In this document: in pieces, positions 50,765 to 61,319 of the stretch
How positions within the stretch are numbered: the first letter of the stretch is position 1
Layout: each line of letters opens with the position of its first letter
DNA from: Didymella arachidicola
Taxonomy: Eukaryota; Ascomycota; Dothideomycetes; Pleosporales; Didymellaceae
Assembly: GCA_016630955.3 (NCBI GenBank)
Contig: CM049993.1
Span: 496,001 to 560,000 of the forward strand
Direction: 5' to 3'
DNA length: 64,000 bases
Position numbers and translations under genes: made by a program
The notes under the pieces: generated by a model
The model's input: only the letters and a program-made list of their open reading frames with translations
Database searches by the model: none
What the model was told of the DNA's origin: nothing

Positions 50765-53661
50765 TCTGTACAAATGATATATATATATACACACACAAAG
50801 CATTGCTAGCGTGATTTTTGGGATGAAATGGAGATACATCATACCTGGCTCGCTGTTTGCCATCATATTCTCCACAATATACCACTTTCCTCACCAACGA
50901 TGTGAGACTTGAAGTCACGCAAGCGCAGAAACACACAAACAGGTACACGATCGTCGAACCCGAATCAGACACCCTGTCTCGCACTCACACGAGAGCAAAG
51001 TCGTAGGTAATCGCTCTGCCCAAGAAAACAGTCGTCGGCATAATGTCGCTGCATACCGCTCATTCATTACCTCAACGCCACCACCCTCCAGCCTCAAACT
51101 CTCACATCTCCGTCTTTGGACCCTGAGCCGTCGCACATTAACTTACATGGTGTCTTTGGTTCCCCCGTCTCCCTCAGGTTTATACCTCATCTCCCTTAGG
51201 TTTATACCTCATCTCCCTCAAAGTTCAACCTCCTTGCGTCTCCCATTTTATCACTGTAAAAAGGTAGTAGCACATGTCAAACCCCCACTTTATACAACGA
51301 TGATGCATACCACTGAGTCAACACGTCGCTTTTATAAAATATCTCATACTAATCATCACGCCAACTCCAGCTTGCAGGACATGACGTCGCCTTACTCCGA
51401 CCTCTCAGGTCAGCAAGTATCCAAGTCGTGGCGCCTGGCCGATCGAAGCATAGAGGATTCGACGCAGCGCTGTTCTGAGTGCAGAGTGGAAAGCATCAAA
51501 GTGCGGGAATTGTATGTTTTTGCATGCAGAGATATCGAGTCTTTTATACCATCTCGAAAGTTCTACGACAGACTTGATCATGGTCACTTGTCGCAGAATT
51601 TCTTCAGGCGAACCAGGTGCACGTGTAGTCCGGACAAAGATGGCTTTCTGAGGCGGTAGATGAAACTCAGCATACTCAAGACGAAAACAACTATACAAGG
51701 ACCGGCCTGCACCAACATGGAAACCTCACCAGCAGCACTATCCAAGTCCGAAATACTATGATAGCAACAAGGAAAGGATATGGGCGAGTCAGGTCGCTGA
51801 CCCGATGCGGCATGTCTGTTGGCGAATGCGACAGCGACCCAGGAGGAAGGGTGGCAGAAGCGTAGCTTGGGCGACGAGAATGGAGGCGACGTATTGTCGT
51901 GCCACAGACTGGCGACATGGTCTTGCTTATGGCATCTTGCGTCAGGTGTGAAGGTTGCTCCGTTGCAGATACGCGGTGTTGTGACGCCAGACGTACACCA
52001 TGTATCTGGCAAATGTAAAGTACCATGATGGCTGTTGAATATGCACTGCTTCCACATAGGGAGCGAGGTGCATACCAGCCGTCCAGTCGAGGATCGTACA
52101 CAGATCGGTCAAGCGGCCGTCTTGAGCCGCAAGTCCCTGGACCTGGCTAGAAAACTTCGTTGCACAACATGTCTGTTAATGGGCTCCTTGTCGCCTTGCT
52201 ATCTCCCTTTTTGGCCTTGGGGCAAATTCCAAATTGGTATTGATGTTCAGATGGTCCCAGTCGTGACACAGGCTGGTCTTGATCGCACGTCTCTGCCTCT
52301 GTTATTATTGTTGCACATACGTGGGATCATATGACAGCTTCCACGTATCGACGAGTAAAAGCCCATTGCTATACAGCATCCTTAACCGTCTTTCGACTGA
52401 AGCTTTGGCAGCGGTGAGAGTTGCGACATTGTCGCGTGGTCAGATGGTACGTGATACGTTGTATTGCAGTGACAGATGATACGCTCCTTTGGGTGGGTCC
52501 TGTCAAGTGCAACTTTGTACCAGCATCGAACAAATCGAGCACCCCTCGCAGGTGGCATCTCGGCCCACTCGATCCGAGCCAGATTTCCTGGCTGCACGTC
52601 AATATCGTCGACCAGAATCCCGGAACTTGACCGCTTCTTTTCCTGTCGTGTGAGCCTGTCTCTCCGAGAATTGGCAGGGTCGAATGTGATCACGGCCTCG
52701 CATCGGAGCAAGCCGCTTTGTTATGCACCTCCTGTCACTTTTGGCCGTACCGATCCCATGGTACGTTGAGGTGCGTTGGAATGCTACCGGGGGTGTAACG
52801 GTCGTATAACTAGCTGCCGTTCGACGTTGAACAGCCAGCCCTGCGGTCCACGATCGATAGGGCGCCCCTAGCTCCACCCACGGCTCGGTGCATACTGGCT
52901 GATCTCCCAGTGACGAGCCAAGCCTTGGTCTGATGGCGGCCGCATAGATGGGAACGGGAAGTCTCGTGGGGAACGGGTGACTTGCAGTCTGTTGTTGGTG
53001 TGGCCGCAGCTGCGGGCGAGACCGACATGGCTAGCGCGAATTGACCGTACCCCACTCAAATGTTTTGGCTCGCCCTGTGCCTGCGTCACGGGACCCAACA
53101 AGATCTTTTTCGTACAACATGCCTGCTGGTCGACTCGAAGAAGAATTCTCATCTCCTCATGCTGTTTGGCGGCGGTGAGCGCCGCGATCGGCTTTAGTGC
53201 TGCCTTTGCGGCTGCTGACCGTTCGAGTCGATTCGCCCGTAGCACCGGGTCGTCCCTCACCCCAGTCAGAAATCCCGTTTGAGCAAGCCCATCCTTCTGG
53301 GCTGCTGTGTCATGTATGTTTTTCTCGAGACTGATTCTGTAGACGAAGGGATTGCGAAGCCAGCCGCAAGGGTGGGATGAAGGCTTTCCAATTGAGGGAG
53401 CTCATTATGTTACACGGCGGTGCGTTCCAACGAATCTCTTCGTCCACGACCTTTCGTATATCTTCACATATAAGTCCACACAATCCAGATGCTATAGTCT
53501 CATCAAACACAACCTACACACTTCTACACAGTCAATACTCCGCTGTAAAAGCCATTCACCTTGCGCCCTCGTCCTACAGCACATTATCTTTGTCCTCTAA
53601 ATCCCCAAACCCTTCAACTATCCCACAACTCCCGGACAATCTTCGGCTTTGAACAATCAAT
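50765..53661. other. Long intergenic stretch, no secure gene
   Basis: 2.9 kb. A TA/CA microsatellite follows the hydrolase stop (near 50779-50797). Two minus-strand frames have some coding-like composition. One at 51691-52101 contains a hydrophobic segment PYPFLVAIIVFRTWIVLLV. The other, near 52868-53260, contains RANRLERSAAAKAALKPIAA but lacks an ATG. Neither matches a known family and the opposite strand is equally open, so neither is called. Confidence 0.45.
51173..51216. repeat. 22-bp tandem duplication
   Basis: Two near-identical 22-bp units (CTCAGGTTTATACCTCATCT + CC, second unit with CTTAGG) in tandem. No function apparent. Confidence 0.8.
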
Positions 53662-53871
53662 ATGTGCACCATCCAGTACATCATCTACAATCAGTGCAGA
53701 TGCTGGGTCCCGCAGCCCTATGGACCGAACGGACAAGTACTTCGAATCTGCAGACAAGCTGAAGAGGAACGCCTTGGCTTTGCTTGCCCAGACTCTCAGC
53801 GAGATCACGATGTCATTGCTAGGAGTCAAGGATCATGCAAGCAGTGCATGTGGAAGCGAGTCTTACATTAA
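53662..53871 (+). CDS. Small Cys-rich protein of a fungal hypothetical type
   Basis: 69 aa, ATG 53662 to TAA 53871, single exon. It has paired cysteines spaced like a small zinc-binding fold: MCTIQYIIYNQCRCW, then RICRQ, FACPDS and GSCKQCMW. Such MC...CxC...C...C...CxxC small proteins are common uncharacterised genes in filamentous ascomycetes. The upstream region is CA- and CT-rich like a fungal leader. No signal peptide, so intracellular rather than an effector. It lies about 750 bp ahead of another Cys/His-containing protein on the same strand. Function unknown. Confidence 0.55.
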   Translation: MCTIQYIIYNQCRCWVPQPYGPNGQVLRICRQAEEERLGFACPDSQRDHDVIARSQGSCKQCMWKRVLH

Positions 53872-54621
53872 GTGGCTCCAATAACAGGAGGAATAATCGT
53901 CGAGAAGGTCAAGAACGGCATACCTCTTGGGGTGTATTCACACCCATGAAGTCCTCCGATGGGCACAAACGCTGATACTTCACGCTTCTATCGAATTATG
54001 GGCGTCTCGACAACTCTGCCAGTAACCGACGATCCACAATCTCAATTCTTATTTCGACGAGACAGCAGACACAACGACGAAGCATAAGACCGTGAGGGTG
54101 GAAGAAGCTGCGCGGAGGTCCCAGTCACAGTACTCGCAGAATATACTACAGGAACCATCTTCACAGTTGTATCTGTTTACTGTCCAGTCTGGAGTTGTGG
54201 GAGTTTGGAAGTGTAATGTATAGCCATGAAGACTGCTGCTTAGTCGTGGGTGACTAGCCAAACTCAAACGATTGGACTACACCAACGCTTTGAGAACATG
54301 CTCGCTGTCTGAAGTCATGCGGAGGCTTGTCTAGTCATTGCTCTCATGATAATAACAAAAATATCTGTAGCAACTAAAGTACTATTCTCTCACTGTCAAA
54401 GCTCGTTTGCGCAACTGCATTCACCACATCAAACGGCAAAGCAAACGCCGCAACTGTGATAGGATACAGCTTTACCTTACTCATATATCACCTTCAACAA
54501 ACCACTAAAAGTCACACTCTGTCTAACCGCAGACTTTGCCGCGTTTACAATAAGTGACTTTCTATCTTCATCAAAACCACTTGCCCAGCTGGAGAACAGG
54601 ATAAGCACGATTCGGGTGGGG
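53872..54621. other. Intergenic region
   Basis: 750 bp between the small Cys-rich gene and the next gene on the same strand. AC-rich leader-like sequence near 54500-54580. No gene seen. Confidence 0.5.
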
Positions 54622-56118
54622 ATGTTCCGTCGTAGATTTCACTGTGGTCACCCAGACGAGTTCATCGAAGCGACGCGGAATGATGATGGAGAACGGATCC
54701 ACAACTTGGTCACTTATACAACGTTTGAGGCCGTTAGACGGCACTGCGGGAGCTTGCCAGCGTATACTCAAGCGCAGTGCCTAAATTGCGCAAAAACTGC
54801 AAAAGCAAAAGATGAACTGAGCCCTGCGGTACGACCAAAGAAGACCCTGGGGACGTATCAGATGGTGTTCACTTCGACGGAACTCGAGGGTGTCCTGACG
54901 AGGTACCGTTACAGCACTGATTTGGGCTCTGTTCAGCCTCACCCACGCGTTTCCGAAGCAGAACACTACGCCCACCGTATCGAAATGCTGAGAAAAGCTG
55001 TAGAGTGTGCAGGTAATTGGCTAGCAGTTCCGGCCAGAAGAGTACAGAACATACCGGTTCAAATGAAGGCTCCAGCAAGACCAGCGCCCCGTCTGCCCGG
55101 AACATTTATTCTCGAAGAAGACAAAGTTGCCGATAGCCTCAATGACACATACTATTGCAAGTCTGAATCTATCATTGAGGCTGGTGAGACCACAGAGAGT
55201 CTCTCTGAGAGCCCACACTCGCGCAGTGTTGGGAGCATCGACAAGAGCTCCGGCATGGCTGCCGACATGTGCATATCTTCGTTGGCATCTAGGCGGGAGA
55301 GGCATAAGATAATGTTGGCAGCAGTCGCGACGCAGAGTCAATCAGACCTAACAGCAGCCGACGCTGAGAGGGCGCGAATCGATTGTAGGTCAGAAGCATA
55401 CTCTGTTCGACGCGCTTCTGATGTTTATTCACCAATCACCTCATCTGAGACGCACCCAGGACGTCACAACACGTACCAAGAGTCACTTCCTAACGTCTCG
55501 TCTCATCTGACCCTCACAAGCCCAAAGTATGAGGATCCAAGACCTGCTCCAGCCGTGCCATCTGTCCCAAGCTCACCGAGAAAGGGCGCCCTGGACTTTA
55601 TCAGGCGACGAAGCAGCACTTCGACGTGGCGACACTCCAGATCCGCGTCAAAGAAGATGAACTTTCGTCAACTAGGCATCGATATCCAACGCACGAGATC
55701 GTTCAGGAAGACAGACCTCGACAGCGACAGTCCAGACTGGGCGTGTCAGACGTCAAGGGCCGTTGAAGCTGGCAGGATATCGATGGATAGCGTTGAAAGG
55801 CAAGGTCGAAAATTGATGAGGTCGAAGCGTATCCCAGAAGACAGATGTAGTCCTACTGGCAGGCGCAACACGTACCCATTACCAGCTGGCGACAGTAGTC
55901 CTGTGTCACTACTGCATGCCAGACACTCAGAAGGTGCACCTCAACCTCTTAGAGCAACTGCGTCTCGCATACATGGAAGGCTTGTTGGGATGGAGATCAC
56001 TTCATCGAGGAAAGAGGATTCCAAGCACGACATCACGCAGAGCGCTCTGGTCGTCGATCTCAACAAGCGCCTGCCCACACTGCCTCCGCAGGCTGGGTGT
56101 AGAGACAGGGAAGACTAA
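54622..56118 (+). CDS. Hypothetical protein with N-terminal Cys/His pairs
   Basis: 498 aa, single exon, starting at ATG 54622 (MFRRRFHCGHPDEFIEAT); the open frame extends two codons upstream from a GTG. The N-terminus has FHCGHPD, RHCGSLP and AQCLNCAKTA, a possible zinc site reminiscent of the small Cys-rich protein upstream. A conserved-looking helical block follows (SEAEHYAHRIEMLRKAVECA, GNWLAV). The remaining two-thirds are Ser/Arg-rich and probably disordered (SSPRKGALDFIRRRSSTSTW). No signal peptide or membrane segment. I recognise no named family. The long frame and coherent N-terminus argue that it is real. Confidence 0.7.
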   Translation: MFRRRFHCGHPDEFIEATRNDDGERIHNLVTYTTFEAVRRHCGSLPAYTQAQCLNCAKTAKAKDELSPAVRPKKTLGTYQMVFTSTELEGVLTRYRYSTDLGSVQPHPRVSEAEHYAHRIEMLRKAVECAGNWLAVPARRVQNIPVQMKAPARPAPRLPGTFILEEDKVADSLNDTYYCKSESIIEAGETTESLSESPHSRSVGSIDKSSGMAADMCISSLASRRERHKIMLAAVATQSQSDLTAADAERARIDCRSEAYSVRRASDVYSPITSSETHPGRHNTYQESLPNVSSHLTLTSPKYEDPRPAPAVPSVPSSPRKGALDFIRRRSSTSTWRHSRSASKKMNFRQLGIDIQRTRSFRKTDLDSDSPDWACQTSRAVEAGRISMDSVERQGRKLMRSKRIPEDRCSPTGRRNTYPLPAGDSSPVSLLHARHSEGAPQPLRATASRIHGRLVGMEITSSRKEDSKHDITQSALVVDLNKRLPTLPPQAGCRDRED

Positions 56119-56898
56119 GCGGAATATTTGATGCGAGAAGGATCGGCACCGGCAACTGTAGAATAGCTATCAAATAATGCAAAAAGCATGAGACTTGATC
56201 GCTCGCCTGTCTCAAATAGGGAAGTTGAATCGCCCTCGGACTTGAAAGAAAAGGCAACTTCGTCATCGGCCGCGGACAACGCATGCCTGCAAACTTTGGT
56301 GAGTTGGTCGAGGGTTCACCGCAAGCTTCGTATTCTCGCACGCGCATGGAAGCGGAGGAGAGAAGGTTACTGTGGTAAAGGGCATACCACAGCAGGCCCG
56401 AGTATTGTAGGTGGGGAACGGCGTCCAGGGGTGCGGACCGAAACAAAGAGCTTCGAAGTTACATATTCTTCTATCCAATGAAGTAGCTTTCACAACTGAC
56501 TCCTAGACCGTCTGTTAAATTGCAGGCTATAAAAATTTCAGTACGTACGTGAAGTCACTGGCCCCTCCAAGATCCACCCACAATAGTTATGCTACCACGA
56601 TGGTAGTTCGGCGAACGCGGAGAAACATCTCGGACATCAGCTTATCGGATGCAAGCTACGTAAGCTGTGCAGCTCCCCACCCACGGTAAACCCCTCTTCC
56701 AACTTACACGGCCAATGGCGGTGCCATCGGAACAAGCATCTAAAATCACGAGATGCACCTACACGACGTGCTGACTGTCGTGTTGTCGAAGACCCATGTA
56801 TAAATCAGGCAAGATCCCGCCTGTTCAAGGCTTGCAACACTTATCCTGGAGCTTTACTCGTAGCGTACTGTACTCTTGAAGCGAACTCATACAACATC
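56119..56898. other. Intergenic region with O-methyltransferase promoter
   Basis: 780 bp. A 97-codon ATG frame at 56188-56481 (+) has a basic segment (RKLRILARAWKRRREG) but no recognisable family and weak coding character. The rest holds the promoter of the O-methyltransferase gene. Confidence 0.45.
56799..56805 (+). promoter_or_regulatory. TATA box of the O-methyltransferase gene
   Basis: TATAAAT about 95 bp upstream of the start codon at 56899, a good match to the TATA consensus at a plausible distance. Confidence 0.5.
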
Positions 56899-57615
56899 AT
56901 GTCAGGACAAGGAGACTCTCACGAAAAGGACCCGCGCTGGACCGCAGTCGACATCTATTCGTTCGGCCACCTCCACCCCACATCACGAACATCGCCCTCT
57001 AATGACGTGCTTGAGCATGCACTTTCGAACTCCAAAAAGCAAGGCCTGCCTGATATCGCCGTTTCGCCTTCGCAGGGAAAGTACCTCCAGCTGCAGGCGC
57101 GCCTACTGAAAGCGAAGAACATTCTTGAAGTTGGTACTCTTGGTGGCTACTCTACCATCTGGCTCGCCAATGCAGGCCCGGACGTCAAGGTCATTAGCAT
57201 CGAGGTGGATGAACACCATGCGAAGGTTGCACAGTCGAACATTGCGCATGCTGGTGTGGCAGATCGAGTGGATGTACGTCTCGGTCCTGGCATAGAAGTC
57301 CTGCCAAAGATTGTGGACGAGGTCAACCAGGGCAAGTTGGGCAAATTCCAACTCGTATTCATCGATGCAGACAAGGAGAACAACTGGAGCTACGTCAACA
57401 CCGCACTTGAGCTATGTGAGCCGGGAGCGTGCATCATTGTCGACAATGTCGTGAGAAGGGGGCAGCTTGCTCATCAGAACTCGGATAGCCCGGGGGTCGC
57501 GGGCGCACGAAAGGTGATAGAACGTGTTGGGCAGGACTCAAGGCTTGATGGCGTGGTAGTCCAGACGGTCGGAGATAAAAACTACGATGGTTTCTTGATC
57601 GCTATTGTAAAGTAA
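56899..57615 (+). CDS. Class I SAM-dependent O-methyltransferase (CCoAOMT/COMT-like)
   Basis: 238 aa, single exon, cytosolic, of the methyltransferase family 3 that methylates catechol-type hydroxyls with S-adenosylmethionine and a divalent metal. SAM-binding motif ILEVGTLGGYSTIWLA at about 75-90; acidic ribose-binding region VISIEVDEHHAKVA; metal and substrate residues in VFIDADKENN (about 153-162) and CIIVDNVVRRGQ (about 177-188). The length is normal for the family and the C-terminus ends KNYDGFLIAIVK as usual. No adjacent biosynthetic genes, so a detoxification or general role is as likely as secondary metabolism. Secure at family level. Confidence 0.93.
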   Translation: MSGQGDSHEKDPRWTAVDIYSFGHLHPTSRTSPSNDVLEHALSNSKKQGLPDIAVSPSQGKYLQLQARLLKAKNILEVGTLGGYSTIWLANAGPDVKVISIEVDEHHAKVAQSNIAHAGVADRVDVRLGPGIEVLPKIVDEVNQGKLGKFQLVFIDADKENNWSYVNTALELCEPGACIIVDNVVRRGQLAHQNSDSPGVAGARKVIERVGQDSRLDGVVVQTVGDKNYDGFLIAIVK

Positions 57616-59470
57616 ACATAACATCGGTGATTACTCCGAGATCGGTCTCCAAATGCATTCTTAGGAGAGACTCGTCCTAATTGTGATCGCTAGTAGCGCA
57701 GGCCCGATTGCTAGGCTGCCACTCTTGCATGGTTTTCCTTGTGCTAGCGCTGTGTATGGCACCAGCATCCGATATTATGCATAGTAGCTCGCGAATGGCT
57801 CTTGAGCCCGCGTCTTGGGCTTGAGATGTTCGACAGCGGGGTTCATCCTGTATTTTCTCGTATTCACGGCTTAGCTCCATCTCTTCAGTCGCTGCAGCAT
57901 GCATTTTGGCGAGATCCTGGGAAGCGACTGCAGAGTCATAGCGAATACGATATTGGTAGCTTGCAGGACTGCTGGCGGCACTTCCATCTGATCGACGTTG
58001 TCCATCGGCAGATGTGGTGGATCCGCGACTGAGAGCCGCGTGAATGATGGCAAATCTTCCGGAGAATTGACGACTTTCATGATACAGGACCAAGAACGAG
58101 TTCAACCGGACTTGGCGGTTCGCCTGCTTGGAATCGATCTAATCGAGAGTACTTACTGTCGAGCTGTTGAACAAGTAGCGCGCAGAGTGCGCGGGGTCCA
58201 CGCCTAAGCCCTAAAGTGGGTCCTATGACGTGACTATCCTGAAAGGAACAGCATGGCATTTCGAACCAGCACCCTTGAACAGCTGGAAGAAATGGGCGCA
58301 CTGTTCATCGGTAGCGAAACGGCGATCTTGACATGTGTCGCGGCTGTAGGAGTGGCGGATGTGCATCCAGCCAATGCAATTGATAGGGTAGCTTTGTAGC
58401 TGGCGGCTAGAGAGGCTTGCACGAGACCGGTCTGTAATGCCGTTGAGTGCGTAACGCTACTTCGAGAGAAGCCGACATTCTCTGGTGGTGCGGAGCCTGG
58501 GTCAGTTGCACTGGCGCAGTCGTAAACTGCAAGGCTGCATATGGAGCCATCTCCAAGGTCAGAGAGTTGTCGACTGGTTAGATCTGGATGGAGCCAAGGA
58601 CGGTTGCCAGGGTTGTAGCGACAGCCTTTAGAGCATTTGGGTGATCGAAGCCGATGAGATACCGATTTGATGGGCACGGAGCTTGCCGTAGTCAGTTTCA
58701 GCCACAGAGGGATGCCTATGAGCTGAAGGTGCAGGTGAACGAGAACCTGCAAAGACACAAAAGAACAACTCCTGTGGTACAAATAACAATAAGGACGCAT
58801 GTGATGGATCGCAAAAGATTCCACCCAAAGCCGAGAAGGCGAGAAGAGTAATGCGATCTGTCGTGGCTAGCCTCAGTACTCGTCAGCATTGTGAAGGCCC
58901 GACATAACGGCGCAACCTTAACGCCCACACGCCATCTGAAAGGTCTTAAGGCTCGGGTATTCACTCTCCGGTCATAGTTAGGCCATCGGTTGCTTTCCAT
59001 TCAAAGAAAGGGACGGTGGTGGAGTGCGACATGAGATGTGATCGGTTGTGGCGCCCAATGAGCTGGAATGGACATCCCCGGACCATACTCCGATCTCACC
59101 AGCTGTTTCACACAAAGCCCCCATGCTGCGGTTAGCTTGAAAGGGACTATTAGATAGCGGAGATATATCTTGAACAAGTACGATCTGCAATATCGTTGGT
59201 CGCGAGAGCTTTGAGCAGAGTCGAAGTAGGGAGCGCGACGTTAGTCGAGACGAATTGCGCGTCGTGCGAGTCGCTGAGTGGGCTAGGATCAGTTGCTGGT
59301 GCTGTGATTGCTGGGTGGGCAGCTGAACTTCTCCGTCCCAGCTATGCATGCCTTCTCGTATAGAGTCCAGCATTGCGGTTCAGCTATTCAATGCTACTAC
59401 GGTGGGTGTCTCGGCGGGCCAACCCGGATCCTGAGTCTTGATGCATTCACTATTGCAGATTAACATGATA
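57616..59470. other. Gene-poor stretch ahead of element 5
   Basis: 1.85 kb. Minus-strand frames at 57677-58105 and 58234-58824 are open for 142 and 196 codons but show no recognisable motif, and the latter has no good splice continuation. Called non-coding or relic. The last two bases (TA) are the target duplication of element 5. Confidence 0.45.
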
Positions 59471-59538
59471 ACGTGTTTTATCACCGAGCGGGCCACCATC
59501 ACCGAGTGGGCCGCCCTTACCAACATCACGTCTGTTAC
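59471..59538 (+). repeat. TIR of element 5, window-left copy
   Basis: 68 bp with inverted copy at 61252-61319; the outer 26 bases are identical. Confidence 0.9.
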
Positions 59539-59590
59539 ACGTCTATTACACTTAACCACAACACTGCGCAAATATATTATCTATCTTATG

Positions 59591-61237
59591 TTATTCTTCA
59601 GAAGCGTTGCTATTATCTGACTCTACAATCTCAACAGTGCAGGTGCGCGTGTTGTGGCCAGTCTTGCCACAACGTCCACAGTGCCTCTCTTTGCGCACCC
59701 GCTTTGCATGCTGTTCGGCTGCCTCCTTACCGCCACCGTCCTTCCCAGCCATTAAGTCCTGTACGTCACCCACTGTAAGACTCTCCTCTGTCCGAATATA
59801 CCTTCTTTTGCGACTGCGCTGCTCTGTTAACGCGTTAATTGACTTCCGAAGCCCTGCCAGTTCCCGAGCCTGCAACACCGAATTATGACCTATAATAGCC
59901 ATGCCTTTTGCAAGCGAGTCAACTGCTTGCAGAAGAGGAGAGATAGGTGATTCTCTGTGCCTTTGTATGCGCTCACGAACTAGCGTTGATTGCGCCTCTA
60001 TCTCTTTTATTGTAGCTGGTGTTTTAGACTCCCATGGGGTGGCCTCTGGTGGTGGAGGTGTTGGCGTGCGAACCACCACATCAAGCTTTGATAGCACTCG
60101 CTCTGGATCGTAAGGAACTAAACCAGCGCCTCTGAAGCTTGCCAGGATATTTTCTGTTGTAATTGCCTTGTCGAAAGCAATGCGAAAGGCTGGCAAGAAC
60201 GTCTCTTTCTTAACTTGCGTGACAGAGTACCTTGTCCAGCTGTCGATCTCAGCGTAGTACGCCCGCTTCAAGGGGGCAAAACAGCCCACGTCAAGCGGCT
60301 GCAACAGGTGCGACGAGTGTGGGGGCATACACAAGGTAATAATCTTGTGTTCTGTGCAATATTGATGAAATGCAGCAGAGTTGTGGCTCTCGTGGCCGTC
60401 TACAATTAGTAGACGGTACGCACCCACAGTACGCTCCTTTGTATGTGCGTCAAAGTGCTTCAACCACTTTAGACCAAGTTCATTTGTTGTCCAGCCGTTG
60501 GCGCTTGTTTCAATTACCCATTCCCGAGGCAGGCCTGGGTACCAGCTTGATATAAGGACCTTGCCACCAAAGATAATGAAGGGCGGGATAGCCCAGCCAG
60601 CAGCGCAGATGCCCTGGATGATTGTGACCCAGTCACGGTTGCCTGGCTGTATCTTCTTTGGATTGGTACGCTTCTCAGAGCCTGTAAAGACCATCTGAGC
60701 GCATATTATGCCCATCATGAACCCAGACTCATCAAAATTGTATGTGTCTTTATCAAGGATGCCGTACTTCTCCTTTGTCTTCCTCACCAGCTCGAACCAG
60801 GGCGTTATGACGCGTGCGTCTTCGTTCAGAGCTCGCTGTCGATCGTATGGACGGCTGCGCCGAAGCTTGACTTCTTTGGTACGCGTTCTGAACCTGTCTA
60901 CCCAGCACTTGCCAACAGGTCCTTCACCGCGCGCAGCAAGTAGATCATTGGCCATTTCTTCCACCATAGTCCTTGTAGCGCCTATCCCTCGCTCGTCCAG
61001 CTCAAGTATACGTCTCACTATTGCCTCCTCCTCTGTCTTCTTTAGCTTCTTTGAGTTGGGCTCGGTATCGCGTCGTGAAGGCTTTCCGTCGCGTCGTCGT
61101 TGGAGCGTTGTTCGGGGGACGTCAAATGCTTTAGACGCGTGTCTTGTACTATTAGGCACAGGACCTTTTGTAGCCTGGATGGCAAGGTATAGTGTGCCTT
61201 CGTTGTAGGTTAATTGCGCGTTGTGTTGTGGTGACAT
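59591..61237 (-). CDS. pogo-like transposase with zinc knuckle, element 5
   Basis: 548 aa, ATG 61237, uninterrupted. N-terminal psq-type helix-turn-helix (HASKAFDVPRTTLQRRRDG, about residues 33-51) and CENP-B/Tc5-type region (EEEAIVRRILELDERG to CWVDRFRTRTKEV). The catalytic domain has NFDESGFMMG, LLIVDGHESHNSAAF and LLQPLDVGCFAPLKRAYY, the pogo DDD triad. A C-terminal CCHC zinc knuckle CGRCGKTGHNTRTC is followed by an acidic end (EIVESDNSNASEE). All expected parts present and no lesion seen, so probably functional. Confidence 0.93.
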   Translation of the reverse strand: MSPQHNAQLTYNEGTLYLAIQATKGPVPNSTRHASKAFDVPRTTLQRRRDGKPSRRDTEPNSKKLKKTEEEAIVRRILELDERGIGATRTMVEEMANDLLAARGEGPVGKCWVDRFRTRTKEVKLRRSRPYDRQRALNEDARVITPWFELVRKTKEKYGILDKDTYNFDESGFMMGIICAQMVFTGSEKRTNPKKIQPGNRDWVTIIQGICAAGWAIPPFIIFGGKVLISSWYPGLPREWVIETSANGWTTNELGLKWLKHFDAHTKERTVGAYRLLIVDGHESHNSAAFHQYCTEHKIITLCMPPHSSHLLQPLDVGCFAPLKRAYYAEIDSWTRYSVTQVKKETFLPAFRIAFDKAITTENILASFRGAGLVPYDPERVLSKLDVVVRTPTPPPPEATPWESKTPATIKEIEAQSTLVRERIQRHRESPISPLLQAVDSLAKGMAIIGHNSVLQARELAGLRKSINALTEQRSRKRRYIRTEESLTVGDVQDLMAGKDGGGKEAAEQHAKRVRKERHCGRCGKTGHNTRTCTVEIVESDNSNASEE

Positions 61238-61251
61238 GACTGTAATAGACG

Positions 61252-61319
61252 GTAAGAGACGCGATGTTGGTGAGGGCGGCCCACTCGGTGATAGTGGCCC
61301 GCTCGGTGATAAAACACGT
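61252..61319 (-). repeat. TIR of element 5, window-right copy
   Basis: Reverse complement of 59471-59538; ends at TA 61320-61321. Confidence 0.9.

Larger units (their letters stand above)
59471..61319 (-). mobile_element. pogo/Fot1-like DNA transposon, element 5 (apparently intact)
   Basis: 1849 bp with TIRs of about 68 bp beginning ACGTGTTTTATCACCG, only a few mismatches, flanked by TA at 59469-59470 and 61320-61321. It encodes an uninterrupted transposase. The TIR has ATCACCGAG(C/T)GGGCC twice with 18-bp period. Related to elements 1 and 2 by terminal ACGT, length and zinc-knuckle transposase. With complete ends and an intact gene it is the best candidate for a currently mobile copy. Confidence 0.94.

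Noticed and set aside
48341..50875. 844-codon open frame on the minus strand opposite the HSL-type hydrolase
   Set aside because: It is antisense to a well-supported alpha/beta hydrolase and its protein is a low-complexity Arg/Ala/Gly/Val composition. It arises because nearly all third codon positions of the real gene are G or C.
58234..58824. 196-codon minus-strand frame as a gene
   Set aside because: No motif, the opposite strand is similarly readable, and no splice continuation or promoter supports it.
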